From Pseudoalteromonas sp. 3D05 (GTDB lineage: Bacteria > Pseudomonadota > Gammaproteobacteria > Enterobacterales > Alteromonadaceae), in contig NZ_PDUS01000001.1 in the NCBI RefSeq assembly GCF_002723455.1, forward strand, positions 157,477 to 221,476: DNA of 64,000 nt, written 5' to 3'. Of the stretch, positions 28,958 through 38,482 are shown one piece after another (positions within the stretch are counted from its first letter, which is position 1; each line of letters starts with the position of its first letter). Below the pieces are notes generated by a model, which saw only the letters and a list, made by a program, of their open reading frames with translations, was not told the origin of the DNA and did no database searches. A program made the position numbers and the translations under genes.

Positions 28958-29455
28958 ATGAACACCGCTCATGTGAGATTGAACTTCGCATTACAATCTC
29001 TTGAAGATCCATTGTCGGCTGCAATGGCCCACACATCTGAATTCGATAGCTTGCATTTAGTTGCTAATGATCAGCACGAGATAAACCTTGTCTGCGCTTT
29101 ACCAGATGACGCCCATGAGAATGATATTATTTCAGTTAATGTCACCCATTTGCTTGCAAGAAATGCCCGTTACACAGCAGCGCACACCGTTACTCAACAA
29201 GACCTTGAAGCAGGTGAAGTCAATTTAGTGTTATCTAAAATAGATGTGCCTGAAGGCAGCAATGAGTTTGTGATGCAGTTAATGCTGCATGGTTTACATG
29301 CAACATTGAAAGACAGTGCCCAGTTTGATGTTGTGATCTCCCCGCACGAAAAAGGCTACGTTGAGCAGCTACCTGCGACAGCTAACATACCTAAAAACCA
29401 CTCGATTCGCCATTTTTTTGCTAGTTGTAGCAGTGCGTTATTATCTATTTTTTAG
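28958..29455 (+). CDS. hypothetical protein
   Basis: 165 aa, soluble except for a short C-terminal hydrophobic end (FFASCSSALLSIF). Alternating hydrophobic residues across the middle (EINLVCALPDDAHENDII, EVNLVLSKIDVPEGSNEF) suggest a beta-sandwich. No signal peptide and no ribosome site at usual spacing. It is convergent with anmK, ending 16 bases from it. I do not recognise the family. Confidence 0.55.
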   Translation: MNTAHVRLNFALQSLEDPLSAAMAHTSEFDSLHLVANDQHEINLVCALPDDAHENDIISVNVTHLLARNARYTAAHTVTQQDLEAGEVNLVLSKIDVPEGSNEFVMQLMLHGLHATLKDSAQFDVVISPHEKGYVEQLPATANIPKNHSIRHFFASCSSALLSIF

Positions 29456-29471
29456 CACTGGTAAACGAGGA

Positions 29472-30677
29472 CTAATCAGCAAAACTAACTTTGCCCATTG
29501 TCACATTGGGAATACCTTGTGCTGTATTACCAAAACGCATCTGCCCCCCGCTGAGACATTCATTCGCTAGAATGGCAAATAAAACGGCTTCTTTCGCGTC
29601 AGGGTTAATACCCAGTGCTTGCGTATTTTGAATCGCCGTTAACTGAGGGCATAAAGATAGAATATGTTCCATCAACAATGGGTTGTGAACCCCACCTCCA
29701 CTGGCATATACACTCACACTATCTAGAGCTGCACTACTAAGGTTAATTGCATCGGCAATTACCTGCGCTGAAAAGCGTGTTAAAGTGGCCATTACATCGC
29801 TGTGTTTCAGCTCTGTTGTATTAGATAAGGCCTGTGCACGTGCTAAATATTGCATGTTGAAAACTTCAGGGCCGGTTGTTTTTGGAAAAGGCTGTTGAAA
29901 AAACAAGTCATCACACAGCGCATTTAATAATGCTTGGTTTATCTGTCCTTGGCGCGCTATTTTACTGTCAACATCGTAGCTCAGTGGCTTAAAATACTGC
30001 TGAATATAAGCATCCATAATGGTATTCCCAGGGCCTATATCTGAGCTAAATACGGCACGTGCATCTGCGGATTTCGGAAGATAGGTTAAATTAGCAATGC
30101 CTCCCATATTAAGCAAAATGCGATTTTCATCACGGCTGGTAAAAAACAAGTAATCACCATAAACAGCAAGCGGAGCACCCTCTCCCCCTGCAGCAATATG
30201 TTTTTGACGAAAATCCCCCACAGTGGTGATACCTGTAGTGACGGCTATATGATCGCTATCCCCGATTTGTAGCGTGCCATGACCAAAACTGTCTTGCCCA
30301 TGTTGGCTTTTAGGGCAGTGATAAATTGTTTGACCATGACTGGCGATCACATCGATAGAATCAGCTGCCACGTCCCACTTTGAAAGGCACTGGTTTACCA
30401 TAGTGCCATGTAACTGACCAATCCATGGGTGCAATAAAGTTATCTGCTCTAGGTCGCATTCACGTTTGGCAAATACCGTTTTAATTTTTTGTTTATAGTC
30501 GTCATCATAAGGCACTGTATCAAACGCTAACAATGCTATTTTAGTGTTCATACCATGGTTTGAAATTTTGCACAGTGCCACGTCAAGGCCATCCAACGAA
30601 GTGCCACTCATTAGGCCAATAATAAGCTTATGCGATTTATTCGCGCTTTCATAAAGCTTAGCAATGTGTGGGTGCAT
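29472..30677 (-). CDS. anmK: anhydro-N-acetylmuramic acid kinase
   Basis: Phosphorylates and opens 1,6-anhydro-MurNAc to MurNAc-6-phosphate in cell-wall recycling. The ATP-binding N-terminus IGLMSGTSLDGLDVALC, the GDFRQKHIAAGGEGAPL segment and NMGGIANLTYLP are diagnostic. 401 aa is slightly longer than usual (about 370) because of an N-terminal extension of some 18 residues. No murQ is nearby. Confidence 0.95.
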   Translation of the reverse strand: MHPHIAKLYESANKSHKLIIGLMSGTSLDGLDVALCKISNHGMNTKIALLAFDTVPYDDDYKQKIKTVFAKRECDLEQITLLHPWIGQLHGTMVNQCLSKWDVAADSIDVIASHGQTIYHCPKSQHGQDSFGHGTLQIGDSDHIAVTTGITTVGDFRQKHIAAGGEGAPLAVYGDYLFFTSRDENRILLNMGGIANLTYLPKSADARAVFSSDIGPGNTIMDAYIQQYFKPLSYDVDSKIARQGQINQALLNALCDDLFFQQPFPKTTGPEVFNMQYLARAQALSNTTELKHSDVMATLTRFSAQVIADAINLSSAALDSVSVYASGGGVHNPLLMEHILSLCPQLTAIQNTQALGINPDAKEAVLFAILANECLSGGQMRFGNTAQGIPNVTMGKVSFAD

Positions 30678-30884
30678 GTCGGTTACCTTTTAATAATTGA
30701 ATAAACTTACCGAACGTCATACTAATAGTAAAAATAATTACTGCAATAAATAAAATTGCTTAAAAGGGATACCTATCATTGTTATTTTAGTGTTTTAGCC
30801 TAAGCTAGCATTAGGTCGAGTTTTTTCCACGATACCAAACGTAAAATAGTTTGTAACAATGGCAGTATTCACATGACCCCCTTT

Positions 30885-30910
30885 AAAGCGCACACTGCCC
30901 TGTGCGCTTT
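30885..30910. terminator. possible terminator between anmK and the EamA gene
   Basis: AAAGCGCACA and TGTGCGCTTT pair around CTGCCC, giving a strong stem with short T runs on both strands. It follows the EamA stop on the minus strand. Confidence 0.5.
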
Positions 30911-30939
30911 TAATTATAGTTGCCGATTGCACGCCCTAA

Positions 30940-31851
30940 TTACTTGGTTAGACTACAAGGATGTGTTGTTGTGACTTTTTTATCCTTTATCTTCACCAGC
31001 GTTAAGTAAACACCCACAGCACTTATACCCAGACCTAAAATAGCAGGTACAGTGATTGCTTCGCCAAACATAATCCAAGCCCATAGTGTTGTTACGGGTG
31101 GCGTTAAATAAATAAGACTCGACACCCGCGTTGCAGAACTTTTTGATAAGATCTGCCAATAAAGTCCGTAAGCGCCAAGAGTAGAAAATAGTACGAACCA
31201 AGCAACTGCATAAGCAAAGTTAAGGCTAATTTCGGGTACTATACCGCCATTAAAGTAGGCAAGTGGCATAAACAACACACTGGTGATTAAGCACTGTATA
31301 GTAAGCGATGGCAATAGTGTCACTTTACTCGGTCTCGCCTTCGCTACAAAGGTTGCAACAACAATGCATACCATACTAAGTAAGGCCAAAGCGTAAGCAA
31401 GTAACGGCGAATCATTTAACCCACCAACCACAGTGACTGCGACACCAATAAACCCTAAGCATAAACCTACCCACTGTTTAAAAACAACCTTCTCAGACAA
31501 CACAATACCAGCGAGAGCAGCGGTGACTATAGGCTGTAAAGAGGCAATTAACGCTGCGGTTCCTGGAGAAACGCCCATATCAATTGCTGCGATGATTGTT
31601 GCTAGATAACCAAACATAGCAAAGCCACCAATTACACATTGCTGTATTAAATCCCGTGTAGTTAGTTTTGCTAAAACCTTTAGTGTAAAGGGGAGCAAAA
31701 TGACGGAGGTGATTAAAAACCGCCAAAACAAAACGGTAAAAATGGAACCAGTATTAGACGCCAACGTCCCTCCGATAAAGCCAGAACTCCATGCGGCGAC
31801 TAAGCCTATTTCTAATACCGGTATTGATTTCAACTTATTAAACACATTCAC
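30940..31851 (-). CDS. EamA-family (DMT superfamily) transporter
   Basis: 303 aa with ten hydrophobic helices in two EamA repeats (first contains FWRFLITSVILLPF, second contains GAYGLYWQILSKSSATRVSS). Such proteins export amino acids or small metabolites. The start is a GTG at 31851 or 31845, with GGGG adjacent; the exact start is uncertain. It is divergent from a TetR gene across a perfect palindrome, so it is almost surely the TetR target. Substrate unknown. Confidence 0.9.
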   Translation of the reverse strand: MNVFNKLKSIPVLEIGLVAAWSSGFIGGTLASNTGSIFTVLFWRFLITSVILLPFTLKVLAKLTTRDLIQQCVIGGFAMFGYLATIIAAIDMGVSPGTAALIASLQPIVTAALAGIVLSEKVVFKQWVGLCLGFIGVAVTVVGGLNDSPLLAYALALLSMVCIVVATFVAKARPSKVTLLPSLTIQCLITSVLFMPLAYFNGGIVPEISLNFAYAVAWFVLFSTLGAYGLYWQILSKSSATRVSSLIYLTPPVTTLWAWIMFGEAITVPAILGLGISAVGVYLTLVKIKDKKVTTTHPCSLTK

Positions 31852-31858
31852 CCCAAAA

Positions 31859-31902
31859 GTAAAACGATCACTCTACTTGCAATGGTAGAGTGATCGTTTT
31901 AC
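31859..31902. promoter_or_regulatory. perfect 18-bp palindromic operator between EamA and TetR genes
   Basis: GTAAAACGATCACTCTAC (31859-31876) is exactly complementary to GTAGAGTGATCGTTTTAC (31885-31902), with an 8-base spacer. It ends one base before the TetR ATG and begins 7 bases from the EamA start, so bound repressor would block both genes. Confidence 0.88.
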
Positions 31903-31903
31903 C

Positions 31904-32425
31904 ATGTCAACTATGAACAAGACTCAAGAAAAGATAGCCAGCGCTTTAGAAACTGCTTTCGCCCAACATGGCTTTGCAGAACAAGGTGTTGATGCGTTAA
32001 AAGAAGCCACAGGGGTAAGCTTAAGAACCCTGTATAAATACTGTCCCTCAAAAGAAGCGATGATAGTCACTGCACTTGAGTACCGTCACACTCGGTATTT
32101 AAGCACTATTTTCAACTCATTAAATGACAGTGATATCCCAATAGCTGAGCACGTATTTAGTCAAATAGAATTCTGGATGAACAAATACGCCCCAAGCGGC
32201 TGCCTATTCCACAATGCAGTAGCAGCCTACCCAAACAGTGAAGCTTTATCAGAGCTATTAACTCGCCATAAATTTGAAGTGGCCAATAGGTTAGCGAATG
32301 CTCTAGATCTTAAAGGTTATGAAGATGAGCTATTACTAATACATGAAGGGTTGATGCAAAGCTGGCCTTTACTTGGGAAAAAATCACTCATAATTGCACA
32401 GAAATTGGTAAGTGAGTGCCGATAA
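31904..32425 (+). CDS. TetR-family transcriptional regulator
   Basis: 173 aa. N-terminal HTH (ETAFAQHGFAEQGVDALKEA, TGVSLRTLYKYCPSKEAM) and a ligand-binding C-terminal domain. The ATG lies one base after the palindrome and no SD is seen before it or before the next ATG (31913), so translation may be leaderless. Probably autoregulated and repressing the EamA exporter. Confidence 0.92.
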   Translation: MSTMNKTQEKIASALETAFAQHGFAEQGVDALKEATGVSLRTLYKYCPSKEAMIVTALEYRHTRYLSTIFNSLNDSDIPIAEHVFSQIEFWMNKYAPSGCLFHNAVAAYPNSEALSELLTRHKFEVANRLANALDLKGYEDELLLIHEGLMQSWPLLGKKSLIIAQKLVSECR

Positions 32426-32623
32426 AGGCGAGATCTTTCGGTAGAACTGTGTGCGTGGGAATTTTCGCTATACCCACGACTCGTTTTGATTATAAGTATA
32501 TTGGCGGCCTATCACCTATGCAGATCTAAAGCCTGTTTACAGCCAGACTTCGCTCGTGTTTAGCACTGTTCTGGGTGTTACCAACATAAAAGCACCTAAA
32601 TTAATGATGATTTTTTAACTTTT

Positions 32624-33043
32624 CTACTCGATATCATTACTACTGTAAACGCTTAAGATTGGATAGTCAGCCTCACCAAACGACACCGTAAATGAACGTC
32701 TTTCACCTCGGTCTAATTTAACTCCTTCAGTCATAGATACAGGAGCTTTGCGTTGGCCATCAGCAAACAGTGCCATAAGGTGTGAACCTTCGAGTATTCG
32801 AGATCCAGAAGCGTCATTACGTACCGTAACAACCGCTACGCGATGACCTTGCTCACTACTCATTAGCACGGTGTTGAGCAGCGTAAAATCACTGTTTTTT
32901 GGTCTAGTATGCGCATCATTCTCGAATGCGAATTGCACGCCTTGCAGTGCAACTTGGTCAACAGATAACACCTGATTATTTGCATTAACACTGAACCCTG
33001 CAAACAGCAAAGCAACACAAGGGAGTAATAAGTTTTTATTCAT
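32624..33043 (-). CDS. exported hypothetical protein
   Basis: 139 aa from ATG 33043, which has AGGAA 5 bases upstream and starts a signal peptide (MNKNLLLPCVALLFAGFSVNA). The mature part looks all-beta (TLLNTVLMSSEQGHRVAVV, RRSFTVSFGEADYPILSVY). No cysteine in the mature part. I do not recognise the family. Confidence 0.65.
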   Translation of the reverse strand: MNKNLLLPCVALLFAGFSVNANNQVLSVDQVALQGVQFAFENDAHTRPKNSDFTLLNTVLMSSEQGHRVAVVTVRNDASGSRILEGSHLMALFADGQRKAPVSMTEGVKLDRGERRSFTVSFGEADYPILSVYSSNDIE

Positions 33044-33229
33044 GCTATTCCTTATAAATAAGTAACTCAAATATCAATTACTGTGAATTATCTAATTCAA
33101 TAAATCTTAAGTTTATAACTACACACTGTGATTATCTGCTCATCTGCATACGGTTATATCAATCATATTGCGCTCTACGCTTCTAGGTCAATTTTCATTA
33201 ATATAACCTCCTGCCCCCTAAGTAAGCAT

Positions 33230-33811
33230 TTACATCTCTTCAAAGTAGAGGTTTATATGGGCTTTGTTAGCCAGCTCAATCACTTGTGTGTGTTCATCTT
33301 CATGGCAAAGAAACAAAATTAACGCATCTGAACCATCATTTATTGCAAGCATTTTAAGTTTCACTGATTGCAAGCAATCAAACAGCGTAGGGGAATGCTC
33401 AACACACTCTCTACCAACTAAAGCACCAAAACCATAATTTGTTTCCCTGTAAAAAGCCTCAAGATCTTTAAACAAACCTGACGTTTCAAAACCAATGGGC
33501 GTGAGCTTTTGTAGTAGTGACAAAACAAGCAAAGGCTCAGAGCGATTATCGACACAAACAACGGCATTTGCACTACTCAGCGCTCTCACTAATGCATCAA
33601 CAGGGGTTATATCATCTACAGATTCAATAAAACAATTGTCTTTCTCAAACTCACTAATATCGTCGAAATACGCATCAGGCGAAAAACAATATAAATTAAG
33701 CGACTTAACTACCGCGTCATTGTTGTTTGATAGTTTTTTCCCTAAAACGACGAGGGGTTCGGCTTTTTTACCCAAACACAGCTTAAGCAAAAGCGTATTT
33801 ATCAAATCCAT
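33230..33811 (-). CDS. hypothetical cytoplasmic protein
   Basis: 193 aa, soluble, with alternating strands and helices (SANAVVCVDNRSEPLLVLSL, SDALILFLCHEDEHTQVIEL), which suggests an alpha/beta fold. No known motif seen. The ATG lacks an obvious SD. It sits among other small unrecognised minus-strand genes. Confidence 0.6.
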   Translation of the reverse strand: MDLINTLLLKLCLGKKAEPLVVLGKKLSNNNDAVVKSLNLYCFSPDAYFDDISEFEKDNCFIESVDDITPVDALVRALSSANAVVCVDNRSEPLLVLSLLQKLTPIGFETSGLFKDLEAFYRETNYGFGALVGRECVEHSPTLFDCLQSVKLKMLAINDGSDALILFLCHEDEHTQVIELANKAHINLYFEEM

Positions 33812-33916
33812 GTGCTTACTCTATACCCAATAAAATAGTGACATGTTCTATCGTGCATTATTAGGTACATTAAAACAATAGTTACTTTTATGGACTACCA
33901 GCGTTTGTACTTTAAA

Positions 33917-34216
33917 CTATTGGTTAATTAAATTAATCCACTCAATTGGATTCGAGACAATGAATTGATATTTATTGCCATCTTTTAATACGATTTCAAT
34001 TGCATCATGTGTATAAGGCAAAATACCCGCAACTTTACCAGTGCACTTACTCACTTTTACAATTTCACGCCGTGCAAACGTATAAGGCCCTAACCCAAAT
34101 TGTGCATTCAACGGCGCAAAATGAATATCGGTGTTGGTTAGCCAAAATTTGCCGTCGGCTTTGATTGCCCCCTGTTGAATCGTGGCGATGGTCGATTTGA
34201 TTGTTATTGCATGCAT
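33917..34216 (-). CDS. GRAM/PH-like domain protein
   Basis: 99 aa. The pattern GKFWLTNTDIHFAPL, then FARREIVKVSKC, AIEIVLKDGNKYQFIVSNP and a final WINLIN matches the GRAM-type PH-like fold, found in lipid- or membrane-associated proteins. AAAGGAATAC precedes the start. Function in bacteria unknown. Confidence 0.62.
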   Translation of the reverse strand: MHAITIKSTIATIQQGAIKADGKFWLTNTDIHFAPLNAQFGLGPYTFARREIVKVSKCTGKVAGILPYTHDAIEIVLKDGNKYQFIVSNPIEWINLINQ

Positions 34217-34269
34217 AATAGTATTCCTTTATGTAGTGATGCTTTTAAGTCATTACCAAGTGACAACAT

Positions 34270-35439
34270 TTAAGCTGACTGTATTACCTTTCTCTTGGTT
34301 TGCCTACCGTTAAGTAGTGCGCCCAACCACGTATTTTTAACTAATAATAAATAACTTATTTGACCTATAAATAATGTAACCACCACGCTAACTATAAACT
34401 TTACTAAAACTGGCCAATTAGTATTAATCAATGGCATCTGAATATAAATCAGCACTGGCACATGTATTAAATAAATCCAATATGATGCATTTGAGATGCT
34501 GCGACTGAGCTTACTTTGGTGATTTAAAAAACGATGCCCAAGTAAAAACGTTATGGCGGTTAACAAAATAACACTCAGTCCTTGTGATAAAACATGCAAT
34601 ACATGTAGCTCTCCCGCTGCGGCAAAATACCCCGTAGTTGCGGCGGCAATCACGTCATCTAAGCTTGGCGCGGCTGGTAATAAAGAAAAATAACCAGTCA
34701 GTGATAGTGCAACACCCAAAATAAGAGGCCATAAGTACTTATGATATGACCAAATGAGCTGCTGTTTTTTATTAAGCCCCACTCCCAACCAATAAAAACT
34801 GCCGTAAAAACCATACGACCATAACTGTGGCGTGAGTTTATCAGGAGCAGGAAATGGAATAGATTGCCCCATTAATGAAAACGTTAACACGATGGGAAGT
34901 ACAACCCACATAAATAAAGGGTGAGCGCTAAGCGCATCGAATTTATTGCCTAATAAGTTAGTTGTTTTCAACAACCAGTGAATTAAGCAAAACTGGAATA
35001 AGTTCCACAAAAACCATAAGTGCATAGTGCTAACAACAGGCTCTTTAATAACTTTAAACACAGCAAAAATCGGCGGTATTGGATTAGCTATACCGGCTCC
35101 AAAACTCAAGGCATGGTAGTAAACAGCAAAGCTTAACGGTAAAAATACAATAAAAGGCAGTAGAATATGTTTACTGCGATGATGTAAAAAGCGCGCGTTG
35201 CTCGATTTATCTATTAAAAGTGCACTGCAAAACCCTGCAATAATAAAAAATAACGGCATCCGAAATAAGTGCAGCGTATGCGTAATATAATCAAATAGAC
35301 CATGTGTGCTTGGGTCTGCCGTAAACCAAATATTGCGAAAGAACGGACTGTAGGCTAAAGCGGCATGAAATACGATGCCGAGCAATAGCGCGAGGCTGCG
35401 TAAATTATCAATGTAGTGTAATCGACTGTCTTTATTCAT
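34270..35439 (-). CDS. acyltransferase family 3 (OpgC/OafA-like) membrane protein
   Basis: 389 aa with about ten hydrophobic helices. Family marks are RLHYIDNLRSLALLLGIVFHA with the catalytic-type His, and FRMPLFFIIAGFCSALL. This layout is close to OpgC/MdoC-type transferases, which O-acylate periplasmic or surface glycans. ATG 35439 is chosen because the family begins just there; an ATG at 35451 is possible. It is divergent from a sensor kinase gene 138 bases away. Confidence 0.85.
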   Translation of the reverse strand: MNKDSRLHYIDNLRSLALLLGIVFHAALAYSPFFRNIWFTADPSTHGLFDYITHTLHLFRMPLFFIIAGFCSALLIDKSSNARFLHHRSKHILLPFIVFLPLSFAVYYHALSFGAGIANPIPPIFAVFKVIKEPVVSTMHLWFLWNLFQFCLIHWLLKTTNLLGNKFDALSAHPLFMWVVLPIVLTFSLMGQSIPFPAPDKLTPQLWSYGFYGSFYWLGVGLNKKQQLIWSYHKYLWPLILGVALSLTGYFSLLPAAPSLDDVIAAATTGYFAAAGELHVLHVLSQGLSVILLTAITFLLGHRFLNHQSKLSRSISNASYWIYLIHVPVLIYIQMPLINTNWPVLVKFIVSVVVTLFIGQISYLLLVKNTWLGALLNGRQTKRKVIQSA

Positions 35440-35577
35440 TAATGTGCCCAACTAACTTTTATTAATCAAGCATAAATGAATGAGGTTTCATGGCACTAGT
35501 CACAAAGCTCATAGACCGAGCTATGACAGATGTCACTGTTTTTACAACGCGAGTTCTGCAATAATTGCTAAAAAAAT

Positions 35578-36735
35578 ATGGCCACAGTAATGGAATCAAC
35601 TATACGACATACAACCGATTGGCATTTCTCAACATTGGCATCGTGGCTTGGGGTGACATCGGCGTGTGCCTATTATGCCAACTCAGAATTAGCACTATAT
35701 TTGCAAATCATAGTAAGTGGTTCCATTTTAGCTATTTTGCTGTATGTGTTAAAACAACCCAACAAATTTGTTCACGGCGTAGCGCTTGGCTATTTCCTGC
35801 TTGTTTTGGCAATGATACAACTGAGTTCAACATCCTTAGTTTTTATCCACCTAGTGATGTTTACCGCGGTTTTTAGTCCTCATTTTTCGCTTCCTAAGAT
35901 ACTGGCTTGTGTTGTGGCCGCCATGCTGGTGTATGGTTTAACGCATTATGCGCGCTGGGAAAATGGCATTCCTTGGATCACGTTTACAATTTGGTTTTTC
36001 TTTTGCTTGATGAATTGGTTTGTCAGTCGCCGGATTGTCGAAAGTTTAAATACACATTACCAATCCCGCCAAAACTACAAAGAGTTAAAAGCCACCCAAC
36101 ACATGATGGGGGCGATGCATGCAGCGCAAGAGCGACAAAATATATCACGCGAGCTCCATGATTCACTCGGCCATAAGCTTACCGCGCTCAGCATTAATTT
36201 AGATTTTGCTAAAAGAGCTGCAAATGAAGCCACCGTTGAAACCCTCTCTCTTTGCCACCAACTTAGCCAAGAAGTATTGGCAGAGGTGCGCGAAATCGTT
36301 TCCACTCAGCGCAATGACAAAACGATACTTAAGCAAGCTCTTGAGGCCATTTGCGAACTAACACCTAATTTACACTGTGATCTCCAACTAAGTAAGGAGA
36401 CAGAGCAGCTCCCGCAAGACTTTGCCCTGTGTGTATTGCGGTTTACCCAAGAGATGATCAGCAACACCCTTAAACATACCCAAGCAAACCATTTTACTTT
36501 GCAGGTGAATGTCACCCACGTGAACCAACAGCCGCTGTTAATTGCAAAAGCGTATCACAATCAACCAGAGACCCATTTACCAAAACAAGGGAACGGATTA
36601 GCAGGATTAAATGAGCGAATGGCACAATTTGGCGGTGAATTTTCACAACATCTTGAGCAAGAAACATTGATCAATACCATGACCCTACCACTAAATTTAG
36701 AAGAAAAAAGCCATGATAAAGTGCCTACTAGTTGA
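35578..36735 (+). CDS. NarL/DesK-type sensor histidine kinase
   Basis: 385 aa: about six N-terminal hydrophobic helices (residues 15-150), then a HisKA_3 dimerisation helix with the phospho-acceptor in ISRELHDSLGHKLTAL, and a HATPase domain with ISNTLKHTQANHF and GNGLAGLNERM. The membrane-embedded sensor without a periplasmic loop resembles DesK, which senses membrane state. It overlaps its response regulator by 23 bases. Confidence 0.9.
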   Translation: MATVMESTIRHTTDWHFSTLASWLGVTSACAYYANSELALYLQIIVSGSILAILLYVLKQPNKFVHGVALGYFLLVLAMIQLSSTSLVFIHLVMFTAVFSPHFSLPKILACVVAAMLVYGLTHYARWENGIPWITFTIWFFFCLMNWFVSRRIVESLNTHYQSRQNYKELKATQHMMGAMHAAQERQNISRELHDSLGHKLTALSINLDFAKRAANEATVETLSLCHQLSQEVLAEVREIVSTQRNDKTILKQALEAICELTPNLHCDLQLSKETEQLPQDFALCVLRFTQEMISNTLKHTQANHFTLQVNVTHVNQQPLLIAKAYHNQPETHLPKQGNGLAGLNERMAQFGGEFSQHLEQETLINTMTLPLNLEEKSHDKVPTS

Positions 36736-37327
36736 AGATCAGACCTTAGTTCGTTTAGGCCTCGCTAATTTACTCAACCTCGATAGCGCCATTAATATCG
36801 AAGCCCAAGCTGAAGATGGCTTACAAGCGCTTGCACTATTAGCTGAGCATAGTTTTGACATTGCTTTACTCGATATGAGAATGCCGAATTTAGATGGGCT
36901 CGGCGTGCTGCAAAAAATGCGTGAAAAGGGTGATAAAACCCCTGTGCTGATCATCACCACATTTGAAGATTGTGATGTATTAGTCAAAGCCCTTAATCTA
37001 GGTGCTCGTGGCTATGTGCTTAAAGACATTGAACTTGAAGAACTCATTAGCGCTATCAAGCAGGTCGTTGCAGGTGAGCGAGTATTGCAAAGTGCGGTGA
37101 CTGATTTTTTACTCAAAAAGCAACTAAGCCCTCAGTTCTGCTTAACAGGCAAAGAACAAACCGTATTGCAGTGTTTGTCTTTAGGCATGTCGAACAAAGT
37201 GATTGCCAAAAAGTTAGATAACTCTGAGGGGACTATTCGTAATCATGTGTCACAAATCCTTGCTAAATTAGAGGTAAAAGACCGCACTCAGGCCGTTATA
37301 AAAGCTATTAATCAAAACCTAATTTAA
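36713..37327 (+). CDS. NarL/LuxR-family response regulator
   Basis: 204 aa. Receiver domain with acidic pocket E8/D9, phospho-acceptor D54 (IALLDMRMPNLDG) and the GARGYVLKD lysine. C-terminal LuxR HTH (LTGKEQTVLQCLSLGMSNKV in part, then EGTIRNHVSQILAKLEVKDR). Partner of the overlapping kinase. Candidate targets are the divergent acyltransferase and neighbouring genes, by position only. Confidence 0.93.
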   Translation: MIKCLLVEDQTLVRLGLANLLNLDSAINIEAQAEDGLQALALLAEHSFDIALLDMRMPNLDGLGVLQKMREKGDKTPVLIITTFEDCDVLVKALNLGARGYVLKDIELEELISAIKQVVAGERVLQSAVTDFLLKKQLSPQFCLTGKEQTVLQCLSLGMSNKVIAKKLDNSEGTIRNHVSQILAKLEVKDRTQAVIKAINQNLI

Positions 37328-37399
37328 CACGCGAACAACACCAAATTACTATTTTTGATTAGGGTATATTGATGAACACAAAACGCTTTTTAAGTGTCA

Positions 37400-37609
37400 C
37401 TATTTGTCATTAGGCTTGAGTGGTGCAATCAACATAAATAAGAGTAAACAAAACCAACTAATAAACAAACAGGCGACTATCCATGCGAGTTTTTCTTGGC
37501 GTCCCACTTTTTGTGACCTAGCAATGAGTATGATTGGCATCACCCACATAATGAATAAAACAAGCAGCAAGGGAAACCAAGATATAAATATTTCAGCAAT
37601 GTTATCCAT
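37400..37609 (-). CDS. small two-span membrane protein, PLDc_N / superinfection-immunity-like
   Basis: 69 aa with two hydrophobic helices (about 8-29 and 41-63) joined by RSQKVGRQEKL. The layout and the P-I-I-L-I-A-R motif resemble the phospholipase D N-terminal-type small membrane modules. Similarity is weak. AAAGGAATT precedes the ATG. Function unknown. Confidence 0.6.
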   Translation of the reverse strand: MDNIAEIFISWFPLLLVLFIMWVMPIILIARSQKVGRQEKLAWIVACLFISWFCLLLFMLIAPLKPNDK

Positions 37610-37761
37610 TATAAATTCCTTTTTTAGCCTCTGATGAGCCCATAAATTTACCCATGCTTATGGTCTAACCATAACCAAATTCCTAAACCTATTCAATCAG
37701 TAAGCTAATTTTCATGACGGATAGTTTATAACTTGTTTATTTAAAACTATTACAGTGAGTT

Positions 37762-38229
37762 TTATTCACCAAGCCATCTTAATTTGGCCTCTTTCGCTAT
37801 GTCATCAAATTCAGCTTGCGTGATGTTTCTGCTGGCTAAATCATTTTCAGCTGACCAAACGACTTTCTGATAGTCAAACTCTAAAGCGGCAAGAATATAA
37901 CCAAGTTTTCTTTCAGTAATCGTGTTTTTATGAAAGTGATACATCGCTAATTGTTTATTCCACGACTCACCGTCTGGCGGCGGTGGCAATGTAAAATCAA
38001 GCGTAAGTAGTCTTTCATCTGATATTTTTAAACCGTTTGCTATTGACCCTTTAGCACACTCATAAAGCATATAATCAATTGAGTCTTGTAAGCCATAAAA
38101 GTGCCAATCATAACCGGCATTACAGCCTCCTACGATTTTTCCCTCTTTATCAGTAATATCAATTGCGCGTTCAGCACAACCTAAAAGGAAAACCAAAACA
38201 ACAACCACTGTTAATACATTTCGATACAT
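37762..38229 (-). CDS. lipoprotein of unknown function
   Basis: 155 aa from ATG 38229 (a TTG at 38232 is possible). The signal ends in the lipobox FLLGC, then AERAIDIT. A Cys-containing middle (VGGCNAGYDWHF, YECAKGS) and a C-terminal helix DLASRNITQAEFDDIAKEAK that resembles SHOCT-type tails. No family recognised. Confidence 0.68.
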   Translation of the reverse strand: MYRNVLTVVVVLVFLLGCAERAIDITDKEGKIVGGCNAGYDWHFYGLQDSIDYMLYECAKGSIANGLKISDERLLTLDFTLPPPPDGESWNKQLAMYHFHKNTITERKLGYILAALEFDYQKVVWSAENDLASRNITQAEFDDIAKEAKLRWLGE

Positions 38230-38482
38230 CAATGAACGCCTCTAAACACGTAATGTGCGCAACATGCGGCACATACATAGCTTGTTAAAATCAGAGTTGT
38301 AGCCAACACTATCAGCTGTGATATTCACGCTTTATTCTATTTCACGTTACTCTGACTTAATTAACCCAAAACTGAAGTGAAATAGTTAATTTTGTCACCC
38401 ATTAAAAAGAAATATTATGCTATTTGCATAAAAATTTGGGTGAAACAATGTGTAGCGCAGCGAAACCGTGCAACTATTAGCA

